Source: Snodgrassella alvi
GTDB lineage: Bacteria > Pseudomonadota > Gammaproteobacteria > Burkholderiales > Neisseriaceae
DNA: 64,000 bases
NCBI RefSeq assembly: GCF_002777425.1
Contig: NZ_MDVC01000107.1
Span: 124,001-188,000, forward strand
Direction of reading: 5' to 3'
Shown: piece by piece, positions 49,581 to 60,065 of the stretch
Layout: every line of letters begins with the position of its first letter
How positions within the stretch are numbered: position 1 is the stretch's first letter
Position numbers and translations under genes: made by a program
Notes under the pieces: model-generated
The model's database searches: none
What the model was told of the DNA's origin: nothing
The model's input: only the letters and a program-made list of their open reading frames with translations

Positions 49581-50147
49581 CTATATATACGTTTTAAAAT
49601 GTGCGAAATTTGGAGCCTGAGCATCTTTAATTGTCTGACTAACTACCATATCTGAGCTTATAGGCCAAGAAATAGCTAGTTCGGGGTCATTCCAGAGCAG
49701 ACTGCGCTCACATTCTTTGGAATAAAAATCAGTTGTTTTATATAAAAATTGTGTATTATTTTCCATGGCGATAAAACCATGAGCAAAACCTGCAGGTATC
49801 CAGAGTTGTCGAAGATTGGTTGCAGAAAGTTCAACTCCATACCATTGGCCAAATGTAGGGGAGTCTGGACGTATATCAACTGCTACATCCCAAACACTCC
49901 CCTGAACAACACGAACCAGCTTACCCTGTTCATGTGGTGAGATTTGATAATGCAAGCCCCGTATCACACCTTTGTGCGATAGGGAGTGATTGTCCTGCAC
50001 AAAAATTGGACAAGGCAGATCGCGCTCTTGCAAAACCTGCTCAAACTGGTTTTGATTGAAGCTTTCCATAAACCAGCCACGATCATCGTTGAATACCAGT
50101 GGTTCAATGATTAATAAGCCTTTAATCGGTGTGTCGATCACATTCAC
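49581..50147 (-). CDS. rmlC: dTDP-4-dehydrorhamnose 3,5-epimerase
   Basis: A 188 aa cupin epimerase acting on dTDP-4-keto-6-deoxyglucose. [18 protein letters not shown] contains the catalytic histidine, and [16 protein letters not shown] and IPAGFAHGF follow. It is the last gene of rmlB-rmlA-rmlC, overlapping rmlA by 4 bp. No rmlD reductase follows, unlike full rhamnose operons. Confidence 0.95.
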   Translation of the reverse strand: MNVIDTPIKGLLIIEPLVFNDDRGWFMESFNQNQFEQVLQERDLPCPIFVQDNHSLSHKGVIRGLHYQISPHEQGKLVRVVQGSVWDVAVDIRPDSPTFGQWYGVELSATNLRQLWIPAGFAHGFIAMENNTQFLYKTTDFYSKECERSLLWNDPELAISWPISSDMVVSQTIKDAQAPNFAHFKTYI

Positions 50148-51052
50148 GATAGGTCTTTCTTGCGATATTCATTGTAGATTCGCCATAAATATTGTCCATA
50201 ATTAGTTTTAGATAAGAATTGGCTACGTTCATATAATTGATCAGCAGTAATCCATCCATTATTAAAAGCGATTTCTTCAAGGCAGGCTATTTTTAAACCT
50301 TGTTGGTTTTCAGTTATCTGCACAAACTGACTGGCTTCAATTAAAGAGTTGTGAGTTCCCATGTCTATCCAAGTAAAACCACGATCTAATAATTCAACAT
50401 TTAACTGTTGCTGTTTCAAATAAATATTATTAATATCAGTTATTTCTAGTTCTTTTCGTGCAGAAGGGGTGATTTTTTTTGCTATTTCAACAACTTGATT
50501 ATCGTAAAAATATAAACCAGTGACTGCATAATGAGACTTCGGTTTAACTGGTTTTTCTTCAAGCGACAATATATTTCTGTAATCATCAAACTCAATTATG
50601 CCAAATCTTTCAGGATCATTAACATAATACCCAAAAATAGTAGCACCAATTTGCCGTTTATAAGCTACGTTTAACTGTTGACGAAAATTTTGTCCGTAGA
50701 AAATATTATCACCTAATATCAGAGTCACATTATCATTACCAATAAAATCCTCTGCCAGAATGAATGCTTGAGCCAACCCATCGGGAGAGGGTTGTGTTTG
50801 ATAACTAATCTGGATACCAAATTGACTGCCATCACCAAATAATTTTTTAAAATTGGGTAAATCACAAGGAGTTGTAATAATTAAAATATCACGGATATAG
50901 GCTAGCATCAAAACAGAAAGTGGATAATAAACCATAGGTTTATCATAGATAGGAAGCAGCTGTTTTGATACAGCGATAGTAACAGGATAGAGCCTTGATC
51001 CTATACCTCCAGCAATAACGATACCTTTTCGAGGGGGCATTGGTAATAGCAT
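50144..51052 (-). CDS. rmlA: Glucose-1-phosphate thymidylyltransferase
   Basis: A 302 aa enzyme making dTDP-glucose. [18 protein letters not shown] is the nucleotide-binding signature, and [19 protein letters not shown] and [10 protein letters not shown] are typical. The start could be the first ATG or the one four codons later; neither has a clear ribosome site. Middle gene of rmlBAC. Confidence 0.95.
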   Translation of the reverse strand: MLLPMPPRKGIVIAGGIGSRLYPVTIAVSKQLLPIYDKPMVYYPLSVLMLAYIRDILIITTPCDLPNFKKLFGDGSQFGIQISYQTQPSPDGLAQAFILAEDFIGNDNVTLILGDNIFYGQNFRQQLNVAYKRQIGATIFGYYVNDPERFGIIEFDDYRNILSLEEKPVKPKSHYAVTGLYFYDNQVVEIAKKITPSARKELEITDINNIYLKQQQLNVELLDRGFTWIDMGTHNSLIEASQFVQITENQQGLKIACLEEIAFNNGWITADQLYERSQFLSKTNYGQYLWRIYNEYRKKDLS

Positions 51053-51206
51053 GAAATATGAACTTTATAAATAATGAATAAATATAATATATATCTATTA
51101 ATTTTAAATGAATCTAATACTAGAATATATAATATTTATATTTTCCAATGTATTATGTCAGAATTTAAGTAAAAATTTAATTTTCCTGAATTAGATCATA
51201 TATTAT

Positions 51207-52220
51207 TTATTTGTGAGCTAAACTGTTAATCCATTGTTGATTATTCAAGTACCAAGTAATTGTTTTATACAAAGCAGAATGAAACGATTCTTTGGGCTTC
51301 CAGTTTAACTCACTCTCAATTTTAGATGCATCTAAAGCATAACGAAAATCATGTCCCTGACGATCAGTAGTATAAGTAATTAGATTTGTATAACTTTCTG
51401 ATTTTATTTCGGATAAAATATCACATATAGTATGAATGACTTCGATATTCTGATACTCATTATATCCACTAATATGATAGGTCTCTCCAATCCGCCCACT
51501 GTTTGCAACAGTATATAATGCGTCTACATGATCCGTAACATATAGCCAATCACGAACCTGTTTTCCATTGCCATAGACTGGAATGGGTTTATTATTTAAT
51601 GCATTTAATATAGTTAGGGGGATCAATTTTTCAGGGTGTTGATAAGGACCAAAATTATTTGTGCAATGGGAAATAACAACTGGTATATCGTACGTCCGAA
51701 ACCATGCTCTTACCAAATGATCAGCACTGGCTTTGCTGGCAGAATAAGGAGAGCTTGGAGAATATGCAGATTGTTCAGTGCATGGGGACATAGTGGGCAG
51801 CAAATCCCCATAAACTTCATCTGTTGAGATATGATGGAAACGGAAATTTTGTTGATCAACATAACTGAGTTGCTGGCAGTAATTGCGAATTACTTCAAGT
51901 AAAGTGTAAGTGCCGACTATATTTGTTTCAATAAATATCGAAGGTGTGTCAATCGAGCGATCTACATGGGTTTCAGCGGCGAAATGCATCACAATATTTG
52001 GTTTGAACTCATTAAATAAATTCGTTAATGCGGTATGATTGCAAATATCTGTAGCAGAAAATTGATAACGTGGACTATGAACCACATCTGATAATGAATT
52101 TAAATTTCCTGCGTAAGTAAGTTTATCAATATTCAAAACACAATGATTAGTTTGATTGATCAGAAAACGAATCATTGCGGAACCAATGAAACCGGCTCCT
52201 CCAGTTATTAAAAATTTCAT
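51207..52220 (-). CDS. rmlB: dTDP-glucose 4,6-dehydratase
   Basis: A 337 aa short-chain dehydrogenase-type enzyme forming dTDP-4-keto-6-deoxyglucose. The NAD-binding [16 protein letters not shown], the [13 protein letters not shown] segment, the STDEVYGD strand and [15 protein letters not shown] with the YxxxK pair are visible. First gene of the rml cluster, divergent from manC across 167 bp. Confidence 0.95.
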   Translation of the reverse strand: MKFLITGGAGFIGSAMIRFLINQTNHCVLNIDKLTYAGNLNSLSDVVHSPRYQFSATDICNHTALTNLFNEFKPNIVMHFAAETHVDRSIDTPSIFIETNIVGTYTLLEVIRNYCQQLSYVDQQNFRFHHISTDEVYGDLLPTMSPCTEQSAYSPSSPYSASKASADHLVRAWFRTYDIPVVISHCTNNFGPYQHPEKLIPLTILNALNNKPIPVYGNGKQVRDWLYVTDHVDALYTVANSGRIGETYHISGYNEYQNIEVIHTICDILSEIKSESYTNLITYTTDRQGHDFRYALDASKIESELNWKPKESFHSALYKTITWYLNNQQWINSLAHK

Positions 52221-52387
52221 ATTCTGCGGATTTAAAGATTAAAGTGATATTATAAAATTAACTAGTCAAAGGGATTACTATTTTAGCATTGTAAAATTAT
52301 CTAAGAATAGGAATCCTTATATGATCAGTTTCAGTATAATGTATGGTAATCTCTACATAAAATTTATGCAAAATAACGGTTTTAATA

Positions 52388-53782
52388 ATGATTAACATTA
52401 TACTTTGTGGTGGGCAAGGCACGCGTCTTTGGCCAATTAGCAGAAATGCACAGCCAAAACAATATATTCCCTTAATTGAAGGGCAGTCACTGTTTCAGAA
52501 AACAGTTTGCTATAACAAAGAATTATGTGACCGATTCTATTTAATAACGAATCAAGATCAATATTTTCTATCAAAAGAGCAATTAAGTCATCTTAATAGT
52601 ATAGATAATAGCCAATTCTTAATTGAACCAATAGGTCGTAATACTGCTCCTGCTATTGCCTTGGCCTGTCTGGATTTACATGAAGACGATATAGTGCTGG
52701 TTACTCCATCGGATCATTTAATTACCCAACAACACAATTATCAGAATGTTTTGCAAAAAGCTAAAGACACAGCAGAGAAAGGTTTTTTAGTAACCATTGG
52801 CGTAACACCTACATCTCCTGAAACAGGTTATGGTTATATTGAGTGTGATACTGTTAATAATGATGAAATACTGGATGTAACCAGATTTCACGAAAAACCA
52901 AATGCCCAAACGGCGTTGCAGTATATTTCTTCAGGAAAATTTTATTGGAATGCCGGAATATTTTGCTTTAAAGCAGGTGTTTTCTTGAACGAATTGTCGT
53001 TATATGCTCCTGAAATATTGAATGCGTGTATTTTAGCATCTAAAAATGCAGAGCGTAAGGATAATGTTAATCAGATTTCCTTGGAAGACATGCAGAATAT
53101 TCCAGAAAACAGTATTGATTATGCGGTTTTGGAAAAATCGAAAATAATAAAAATGATCCCCGCTCAATTTGGTTGGTCAGACTTAGGATGTTTCGATGCA
53201 TTAGATCAAATACTACCTAAAGATGAGCAGGGAAATACAACCGATCAGCATTATATTGGGTTAAATAGCCATAATAATCTAATTCTCGGCCATGATCGTG
53301 CTATTGCCACAATAGATATAAACGATTGTATAATTGTTGACACACCTGATGCATTGTTGATTGCTAATAAAGGCTCTTCACAAAAAGTTAAACAACTAAT
53401 AAACGAGTTAGAAAAAAATAATAAAAAGCTTTTACTAGAGCATAAAACCATGTATAGGCCATGGGGTAGCTATACAGTTTTAGAGGATGTTGATGGATAT
53501 AAAATCAAACGTATTGAAGTTAAACCCGGAAAGCGTTTATCATTGCAGCGGCATTGGCATCGAAGCGAACACTGGATAGTGGTTTCTGGCACGGCTACTG
53601 TCACCATTGGTGATGATTCATATTTTGTTCGTCCTAATGAGAGTACCTATATACGTATGGGGGAGGTACATCGTTTGGCCAATGATGGCAAAATACCAGT
53701 TGTACTAATTGAAGCTCAAGTGGGTGAATATACTGGAGAAGATGATATAGAGCGTTTGGAAGATGATTTCAAACGATGCTGA
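52388..53782 (+). CDS. manC: Mannose-1-phosphate guanylyltransferase/mannose-6-phosphate isomerase
   Basis: A 464 aa type II PMI-GMP. The N-terminal guanylyltransferase has GGQGTRLWPISRNAQPKQ and RFHEKPN; the C-terminal cupin isomerase has RPWGSYTVLEDVDGYKIKR and HRSEHWIVVSGTATVTIGD. It supplies GDP-mannose for the locus downstream. No phosphomannomutase gene is visible in the window. Confidence 0.95.
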   Translation: MINIILCGGQGTRLWPISRNAQPKQYIPLIEGQSLFQKTVCYNKELCDRFYLITNQDQYFLSKEQLSHLNSIDNSQFLIEPIGRNTAPAIALACLDLHEDDIVLVTPSDHLITQQHNYQNVLQKAKDTAEKGFLVTIGVTPTSPETGYGYIECDTVNNDEILDVTRFHEKPNAQTALQYISSGKFYWNAGIFCFKAGVFLNELSLYAPEILNACILASKNAERKDNVNQISLEDMQNIPENSIDYAVLEKSKIIKMIPAQFGWSDLGCFDALDQILPKDEQGNTTDQHYIGLNSHNNLILGHDRAIATIDINDCIIVDTPDALLIANKGSSQKVKQLINELEKNNKKLLLEHKTMYRPWGSYTVLEDVDGYKIKRIEVKPGKRLSLQRHWHRSEHWIVVSGTATVTIGDDSYFVRPNESTYIRMGEVHRLANDGKIPVVLIEAQVGEYTGEDDIERLEDDFKRC

Positions 53783-53890
53783 ATCATACATAGTAAAATA
53801 TAGATATTGAAATATTATGTTCAAACATAATGCTGCTCTTGCATAATTAAGTTTGTGAAATATAGAGATATTTTATATTAATTTAGTTGG

Positions 53891-53926
53891 ACGGAAGATT
53901 ATTTATATTAACAAATCTTCCGTTTA
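53891..53926 (+). terminator. Terminator after manC
   Basis: A 10-bp perfect stem (ACGGAAGATT with AATCTTCCGT), a 13-nt AT-rich loop and a following TT, about 110 bp past the manC stop. It separates manC from the glycosyltransferase run. Confidence 0.65.
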
Positions 53927-54050
53927 AATATGATTAATTCTATAGCAGGTAAAGTTAGTTTTTTCACCGTTTAATTTTATAAATTTATTAAGCTTAAAAA
54001 GTGAACAAAGTTATAATCTTTACCCGGCTACATTGTACTACATGCTTATT

Positions 54051-54893
54051 ATGTCATTGAAAAAGTATCAAATTGGTTTAAATAAAGGACTGCACAGTCT
54101 AAGTCTGCCCATCGTATCACAAGGAAAAGCTATTCCAAAAGTGATCTATCAGACTTATAAGGATTGGGAGAGTCTTAAGCCTGAATGGTATGAAAATATT
54201 GATCATATCTGTGAGTTGAATCCCCAATGGAAATATCATTTTTTTGATGATAAAGCAGTTGAAGAATTTATATTGCAAGAGTATGGAAAAGAAATATTAG
54301 AAGTATACTTGTCTATTTCGCCTGAATTAGGTCCTGCTAGAGCAGACCTATTTCGCTATTTACTGATATATAAAAGAGGAGGAGTTTACTTAGATATCAA
54401 AACAACGTTAACTCAACCTTTAGATAAGGTTTTACAACAAGATGATGTGTTTATACTATCACACTGGTACAATCAAGTGCATCAGCCCAAAGAGCTGGTT
54501 CGCTTAAATTATCAGGAAGATATTCAATGGACTATATTATCAGCAGCAGGCCATCCATTTGTACGTCAGGTTTTAAATTATGTATTGGGAAATTTACAAG
54601 TATATAATCCATGGTTACATGGTGTGGGTAAACGTGCGGTGCTAAGAATTACAGGTCCATATGCTTATACTTGTGCGATTGAGCCGATTAAATATAAATA
54701 CCCCCACAGATTTGTAAATGTAACGGAAAATCTTGGTATTGTTTACTCAATGTATGAGTTGATAAACTGTTCACCACTTGATCATCCGAGTCAGCAACAT
54801 GCATTAGATAAAAATCATTATTCACATAGTAGACAATTAGTAGTAGACAAAAATAACTTAAGTTTTTGGCTATATAGATTTCTAAAAAAATAA
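54051..54893 (+). CDS. GT32-like glycosyltransferase
   Basis: A 280 aa protein matching the glycosyltransferase sugar-binding region with DXD motif (Och1/GT32 type): IPKVIYQTYKDW, a WKYHFFDD strand, LGPARADLFRYLLIYKRGG and VYLDIKT. In the last segment the usual second Asp of DXD is Lys (Asp115-Ile-Lys117), so metal binding may differ. The start is uncertain between ATGs at 54042 and 54051. First of the glycosyltransferase run. Donor and acceptor are unknown. Confidence 0.75.
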   Translation: MSLKKYQIGLNKGLHSLSLPIVSQGKAIPKVIYQTYKDWESLKPEWYENIDHICELNPQWKYHFFDDKAVEEFILQEYGKEILEVYLSISPELGPARADLFRYLLIYKRGGVYLDIKTTLTQPLDKVLQQDDVFILSHWYNQVHQPKELVRLNYQEDIQWTILSAAGHPFVRQVLNYVLGNLQVYNPWLHGVGKRAVLRITGPYAYTCAIEPIKYKYPHRFVNVTENLGIVYSMYELINCSPLDHPSQQHALDKNHYSHSRQLVVDKNNLSFWLYRFLKK

Positions 54894-54909
54894 GTTTGCA
54901 GGTATTAAA

Positions 54910-56190
54910 ATGTTATGGCTTCATTTATCAAACATTACGTATGTGGCTCGATTGACAGGTATTCCACGTACTGAATACGAAACATTTATACTTGCTCTGC
55001 AAAAGCGAAATGCAGGGGAAAAAATTAAATTTTGTACTTATTGCGCAGACCGAGGATTTATTGAACTTGGTACCAAAGAAGTTAATGATATTATACACAG
55101 ATTTGAGTCGATTCAAAGAGATGGTCTCAGTCATTATTATGCACATGAGCAAAGTAAACGCAAAAAACAACGTTGTTTAAAAAATTTTTGTAAGCAACGG
55201 TGGAATAAAACCAAACTCAGTATTCAAAAAAGGATTCATGTTCTGAATAGATACTTTAATAAATTTTATTATCCATTTTCACAAGACGATACAATCATAT
55301 CAGTTGGCTTGAATATCAATTCTAAAGATATGGACGAACTTGCTTATATTAAGCAAAAAAAATCTTTATACATTAAGGTTTTCTGTCATGATATTATTCC
55401 AATAACCCATTCTGGTTTGGTTACAAAAGAAGCTCATGAAAAATTTACTGCTTATTTCCAAAAGTTGGCAAAGATAGCGAATTTTTTTTATTGTAATTCA
55501 TATTACACTCAGTCTGAACTAAAAAATTATTTAAAAAAAAATAACTGTAAAATTCCACCTATAGAAGTTGTTCATTTGGGTTGTGACATAAAGATTATTG
55601 ATGGTAAGCAGGAAGTGAATGAATCAATAAAAAAAATTCTACCTGAAAAGTTCTTATTGTTTGTTTCTACAATAGAGATTAGAAAGAATCATCGGGTATT
55701 GTATGAAGCATATTCAGCATTAATTAATCGAAAAATCGAAAATTTGCCGAAGCTCTTGTTTGTCGGACAAAAAGGGTGGATGGTTGACGATTTATTAAAA
55801 AAATTGTCCAAAGATGAACGAGTTCAAGGTAAAATTTTAATTTTCGATAATGTTACAGACAATGAATTGGCACTTTTTTATCAACACTGCTTATTTACTT
55901 TATATCCATCATTTGTAGAAGGATATGGTTTACCAATTGCTGAAAGTCTTGCTTATGGCAAATACTGCCTAGCTGCAAATACAAGTTCATTAATGGAGGT
56001 TGGTCAAGATTTCATAGATTATCTTGATCCCACCGATGTACAGGCATGGATAGATAAATTAGAATTCTTATTTAAAAATAAAAAGTATATTTTAGATAAA
56101 GAAAAAAAAATTAGAAATAAATACTGCCAAACTTCTTGGCAAGAAAGTGCAGAGTTAATTTTAAATAGTGCTAAAAAGCCTATAACCTAA
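54910..56190 (+). CDS. GT4 family glycosyltransferase
   Basis: A 426 aa GT-B enzyme. The C-terminal half is typical GT4: FLLFVSTIEIRKNHRVLYEA, LLFVGQKGWM and the nucleotide-sugar E-x7-E motif at Glu337 and Glu345 (VEGYGLPIAES). The N-terminal acceptor half is basic and divergent. The C-terminal half resembles the second C-terminal domain of the next gene, suggesting a shared origin. Sugar specificity cannot be read. The gene is strikingly A-rich. Confidence 0.85.
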   Translation: MLWLHLSNITYVARLTGIPRTEYETFILALQKRNAGEKIKFCTYCADRGFIELGTKEVNDIIHRFESIQRDGLSHYYAHEQSKRKKQRCLKNFCKQRWNKTKLSIQKRIHVLNRYFNKFYYPFSQDDTIISVGLNINSKDMDELAYIKQKKSLYIKVFCHDIIPITHSGLVTKEAHEKFTAYFQKLAKIANFFYCNSYYTQSELKNYLKKNNCKIPPIEVVHLGCDIKIIDGKQEVNESIKKILPEKFLLFVSTIEIRKNHRVLYEAYSALINRKIENLPKLLFVGQKGWMVDDLLKKLSKDERVQGKILIFDNVTDNELALFYQHCLFTLYPSFVEGYGLPIAESLAYGKYCLAANTSSLMEVGQDFIDYLDPTDVQAWIDKLEFLFKNKKYILDKEKKIRNKYCQTSWQESAELILNSAKKPIT

Positions 56191-56235
56191 TTTAAATTAA
56201 TGTGATATATATGTAGTATTTGACTGGGAAGTAAT

Positions 56236-58200
56236 ATGAGTAAGGGTAAAATTATATTTGATATTAGTGAAGCAATTATATTTTTGAATAAGAATAATTG
56301 TTATTCGGGAATCCAGCGAGTCGTATCTATGGTGATTAACGAGTTTCACAAAATTTATAAAGATGAAGATTTGTGGGTGGGATTTCTTAACGAAAATAAA
56401 CAAGAATATTTTGGCATAAAATTATCTCATTTGGAATTTAATGATTGGGCTTCGCCTATTGCAACCAAGAATTTACTGAAGAAAATAAAAATTATTGGAG
56501 CTATTGATTTGCTAAAGAAATATCACAATAATAAAATAAAATACTATTTTCATCGAACTCGTTTAGATATTGCTGCATTAGCTCGTTACCAAGGCTTATT
56601 TCAAAACAAGGAGATGACTATTTCAGATTGGCAAGTTTTTCGTCAATCTAATGTAGCAGACAGTAAGGTTCAGAAGTTAGGTGATATTTTACAATCAGGG
56701 GACAGATTAGTACTTTTAGACTCTACATGGAAAAAAAGCTATACAGATTGCTATAAGATTATCAAATCCAAAGGAGTAAAAATATTTACTCTAGTTCATG
56801 ATCTTATACCTTTTTTATGCCCTCATTATGTTGATGGAGGGACTACAAAAATATTTTATAATTGGTTAGTAAATTCAATAGAGTATACTGACTGTTATCT
56901 GGCTAATTCACAGTATACACGTAATGATTTACGAAAATTCTTGCAAAGTCAGGATTGCACGACCCCCATTAAAACTATGCCTTTGGTACAAGTTGGTTTA
57001 TTGAAAGGATTTAATCCATCACGTAGGAAAATCAAACAAATTAACTCTTTGCCTACTGGTTTAGAATTCGATAACATAGTTAATACAAGTATGCGTTGTA
57101 AATCAATGTTAGCTGAACCTTTTGTTTTATGTATTGCATCAAATACACATAATGAAGAAATAATTGCTTTGTTATTGGTATGGAAAAGGATGTTAGATAA
57201 GGGTGAATATGATATTCCGCGTTTGATTTTAAGTTTAGATATAAATAATTCTGACTTTGAAATTCAAGATTTTTTAAAAAAAACTTATAATTTAAATGGA
57301 TATGTTTCATTATTTGACGATCTGAACGAAAACGAGTTAGTAGTACTGATTGAAAAAAGTCTTTTTGTAATAGTTCCTATAATTAATAACAGCTATTTAT
57401 TATCTATAGAAAAAGCTTTTGCTAATGATAAAATCGTTCTTATATCTGATAAACCGCAATTCTTATCAAATTTAAACCGAAATCTAGTTAAAATTTGTAA
57501 TTTTTTATCAATTGATGTTCTTCAAAGTATTTTAACAAAAATTATATTTAATAAAACTTACCGACAAGATAATACATCATTAGTGACCAAATGCAGTCCA
57601 TATAATACATTGTATCAAAAACTGGATTTGTCAGATATTCCGTCTTCTATGTCAGATAGTAATGCATATGTATTACATGTCGGTACGCTTGAGGTTCGAA
57701 AGAATGTATGGCGGTTAGTATTAGCTTGGAAGAAATTACTAGAAAGTGGGAAAAAAAACCTCCCTCGTTTAGTTTTGGCTGGTCGAAAAGGTTGGTTTAA
57801 TGAAAAATTATGGATTTTATTAGAAGGAACAGAAAATTTATATGGTCATGTGGTAATCTTGAATAAAGTCAGCGATGAAGAACTAGATATACTTTATAGA
57901 AACTGTCTATTTACTGCAATGATTAGTACCTATGAAGGATGGGGATTACCCGTAGGTGAATCTCTGGCTTATGGAAAAACATCGGTAGTTGCTAATAGTA
58001 CTTCTCTGCCAGAGGTTGGTATGGATTTAGTCGAATACTGTGATCCTTTATCCGTAGATAGTATTGCTGATGCCGCAGAAAAATTGATATATGATTCAGA
58101 TTATCGTCAATTTTTGGAAAGCAAAATACAGAATGCGAAATTAAGAAATTGGGCAGATGTAGCACATGATCTAGCTGAGGTTTTGCAGATAACACATTAA
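56236..58200 (+). CDS. GT4 glycosyltransferase with duplicated C-terminal domain
   Basis: A 654 aa protein. The N-terminal acceptor domain spans about residues 1-260 (FTLVHDLIPFLCPHYVD; YLANSQYTRNDLRKFL). A first GT4-like nucleotide-binding domain (about 293-420) looks degenerate: in an ungapped alignment with the second copy, the two motif glutamates fall on Asn385 and Lys393. The second copy (about 470-654) is intact, with VLHVGTLEVRKNVWRLVLAW and the E-x7-E pair Glu567 and Glu575 (YEGWGLPVGES). The likely active site is therefore the second copy with the N-terminal domain. Very AT-rich. Confidence 0.8.
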   Translation: MSKGKIIFDISEAIIFLNKNNCYSGIQRVVSMVINEFHKIYKDEDLWVGFLNENKQEYFGIKLSHLEFNDWASPIATKNLLKKIKIIGAIDLLKKYHNNKIKYYFHRTRLDIAALARYQGLFQNKEMTISDWQVFRQSNVADSKVQKLGDILQSGDRLVLLDSTWKKSYTDCYKIIKSKGVKIFTLVHDLIPFLCPHYVDGGTTKIFYNWLVNSIEYTDCYLANSQYTRNDLRKFLQSQDCTTPIKTMPLVQVGLLKGFNPSRRKIKQINSLPTGLEFDNIVNTSMRCKSMLAEPFVLCIASNTHNEEIIALLLVWKRMLDKGEYDIPRLILSLDINNSDFEIQDFLKKTYNLNGYVSLFDDLNENELVVLIEKSLFVIVPIINNSYLLSIEKAFANDKIVLISDKPQFLSNLNRNLVKICNFLSIDVLQSILTKIIFNKTYRQDNTSLVTKCSPYNTLYQKLDLSDIPSSMSDSNAYVLHVGTLEVRKNVWRLVLAWKKLLESGKKNLPRLVLAGRKGWFNEKLWILLEGTENLYGHVVILNKVSDEELDILYRNCLFTAMISTYEGWGLPVGESLAYGKTSVVANSTSLPEVGMDLVEYCDPLSVDSIADAAEKLIYDSDYRQFLESKIQNAKLRNWADVAHDLAEVLQITH

Positions 58201-58221
58201 ATGGATTGTGATTTTAAGTGA

Positions 58222-59985
58222 ATGAAAAACGAAAAATTAATTGATTTATATACACCACAAAAATTATATAAACGATTGTTTCCCTATATGCGCGGATTAT
58301 TGAAATATTTTTTTATTTCCGTGTTGGCAATGGTTGTTGTGGGTGTAACAGGGCCTTTATTTGCTTCTTTGCTCAAACCTATTATTGATAATGGGTTTGT
58401 AGAGAAGAATTTAGAGCTTATGAAATGGATTCCTCTGGAAATAATAGGATTATTTATATTCAGGGGAATTGCTAATTATATTAATGAATATACTAGTGCT
58501 TATATTTCAAATCGGATGGTGCAAGTCATTCAGAGAGATTTATTTGCAAAAATGATGATGTTACCGGTCGGCTATTATCAAGAGAATAGTAGGGGACGGA
58601 TGATGTCTAGGATTACCAATGATGCTCGTGGTATAACTGCTGCTGGTTTTGATGTTATAACGGTATTGGCCAAAGATGGCGTAACTGTTTTAGGGCTTTT
58701 AGCATGGCTATTTTATTTAGATTGGCAGCTGACACTTATTACGTTTGCAACAATACCTTTGATTGCTTTGTGTGTCCGTGTAATTAATAAACGTATCAGA
58801 AGTTTAGCCTCTAAGAGTCAGAATGATTTAGGTCAAGTTATGCAGATCTTGTCTGAATCAATAGACGGTACTCGCGTTGTCCGCGTATACGGTGGTCAGG
58901 AATATGAGCAAAATCGTTTGGATATAACCAATAAAACTCTAAGAAGTTTGGCTGTTCGTCGTCAATCTTACACATCTATTGGTAGTGCCGTTACTCAATT
59001 ATTGATTGCTTCGTCATTGTCTTTAATTCTTTATGTGGCTGCTCGCAGAGCAACGCATTCAGGGTTTACTGCGGGCGATTTTATGTCATTTTTGTCAGCA
59101 ATGCTGATGATGTTTGATCCGCTTAAACGGATTACCAATATGTCTTCTGTATTACAAGGTGGCCTAATGGCTGCAGATAGTGTATTTCGTTTTCTAGATG
59201 AATCAGAGGAGAAAAATCAGGGTAAGGCATATTTGTCAGCACCTATTGGCGATATAGTTTTTGATGATGTTGTATTATGCTATTCTAATTCTGATAAGAA
59301 TGCCATTCATCATTTAAATTTAACAGTTAAGCAAGGTACAGTTGTTGCATTGGTTGGTGAATCAGGCTGTGGCAAAACTTCTACAGTAAATTTAATACCT
59401 CGTTTTTATGATGTGACAAGTGGGGAATTGAGTATTGGTGGTATAAATATTCAGGATTTTGAACTGAAAAATCTCCGATCTCAAATGGCATTGGTGAGTC
59501 AGGACGTTGTTTTGTTTAATGACACAATTGCTAATAATATTGCTTATGGTACCCCACATGCTACAGAAGAGGATATTATTCAGGCGGCTAGAGCAGCAAA
59601 TGCATGGACATTCATTGAAAATATGCCGTTAGGTTTAAAAACGCAGGTTGGGGATCAGGGTATGAAACTCTCTGGCGGACAACGTCAGCGAATTGCAATT
59701 GCCAGAGCATTATTAAAAGATGCTCCTATACTTATTTTGGATGAAGCAACCAGTGCATTAGACACTGAATCGGAAAGATTGGTTCAAGCCGCGTTGGATA
59801 CATTAATGAAAAATCGAACAACTATTGTTATTGCGCATCGTCTTTCAACAATTGAAAATGCGGACAATATTGTTGTGATGCATCAAGGTCAAATTGTAGA
59901 GCAAGGCAGGCATAAGGAATTGCTTGAAAAAAATGGTCGGTATGCTTTTTTGCATAAAATGCAGTTTGGCGATCAGCGTCATTAA
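58222..59985 (+). CDS. msbA: Lipid A export ATP-binding/permease protein MsbA
   Basis: A 587 aa homodimeric ABC exporter flipping lipid A-core across the inner membrane. Six membrane helices precede the ATPase domain, which shows Walker A GESGCGKT, signature LSGGQRQRIAIARALL, Walker B ILILDEATSALD and the H-loop IAHRLSTIE. Its position inside a glycosyltransferase run suggests the locus builds lipooligosaccharide. Confidence 0.92.
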   Translation: MKNEKLIDLYTPQKLYKRLFPYMRGLLKYFFISVLAMVVVGVTGPLFASLLKPIIDNGFVEKNLELMKWIPLEIIGLFIFRGIANYINEYTSAYISNRMVQVIQRDLFAKMMMLPVGYYQENSRGRMMSRITNDARGITAAGFDVITVLAKDGVTVLGLLAWLFYLDWQLTLITFATIPLIALCVRVINKRIRSLASKSQNDLGQVMQILSESIDGTRVVRVYGGQEYEQNRLDITNKTLRSLAVRRQSYTSIGSAVTQLLIASSLSLILYVAARRATHSGFTAGDFMSFLSAMLMMFDPLKRITNMSSVLQGGLMAADSVFRFLDESEEKNQGKAYLSAPIGDIVFDDVVLCYSNSDKNAIHHLNLTVKQGTVVALVGESGCGKTSTVNLIPRFYDVTSGELSIGGINIQDFELKNLRSQMALVSQDVVLFNDTIANNIAYGTPHATEEDIIQAARAANAWTFIENMPLGLKTQVGDQGMKLSGGQRQRIAIARALLKDAPILILDEATSALDTESERLVQAALDTLMKNRTTIVIAHRLSTIENADNIVVMHQGQIVEQGRHKELLEKNGRYAFLHKMQFGDQRH

Positions 59986-60065
59986 ATTAATTAGGTTTAT
60001 AACGCCAATAATGGTTTGTCAAATTTGAGAATCACTGATTAAATTAAAGAAGTATGTAACTTATA

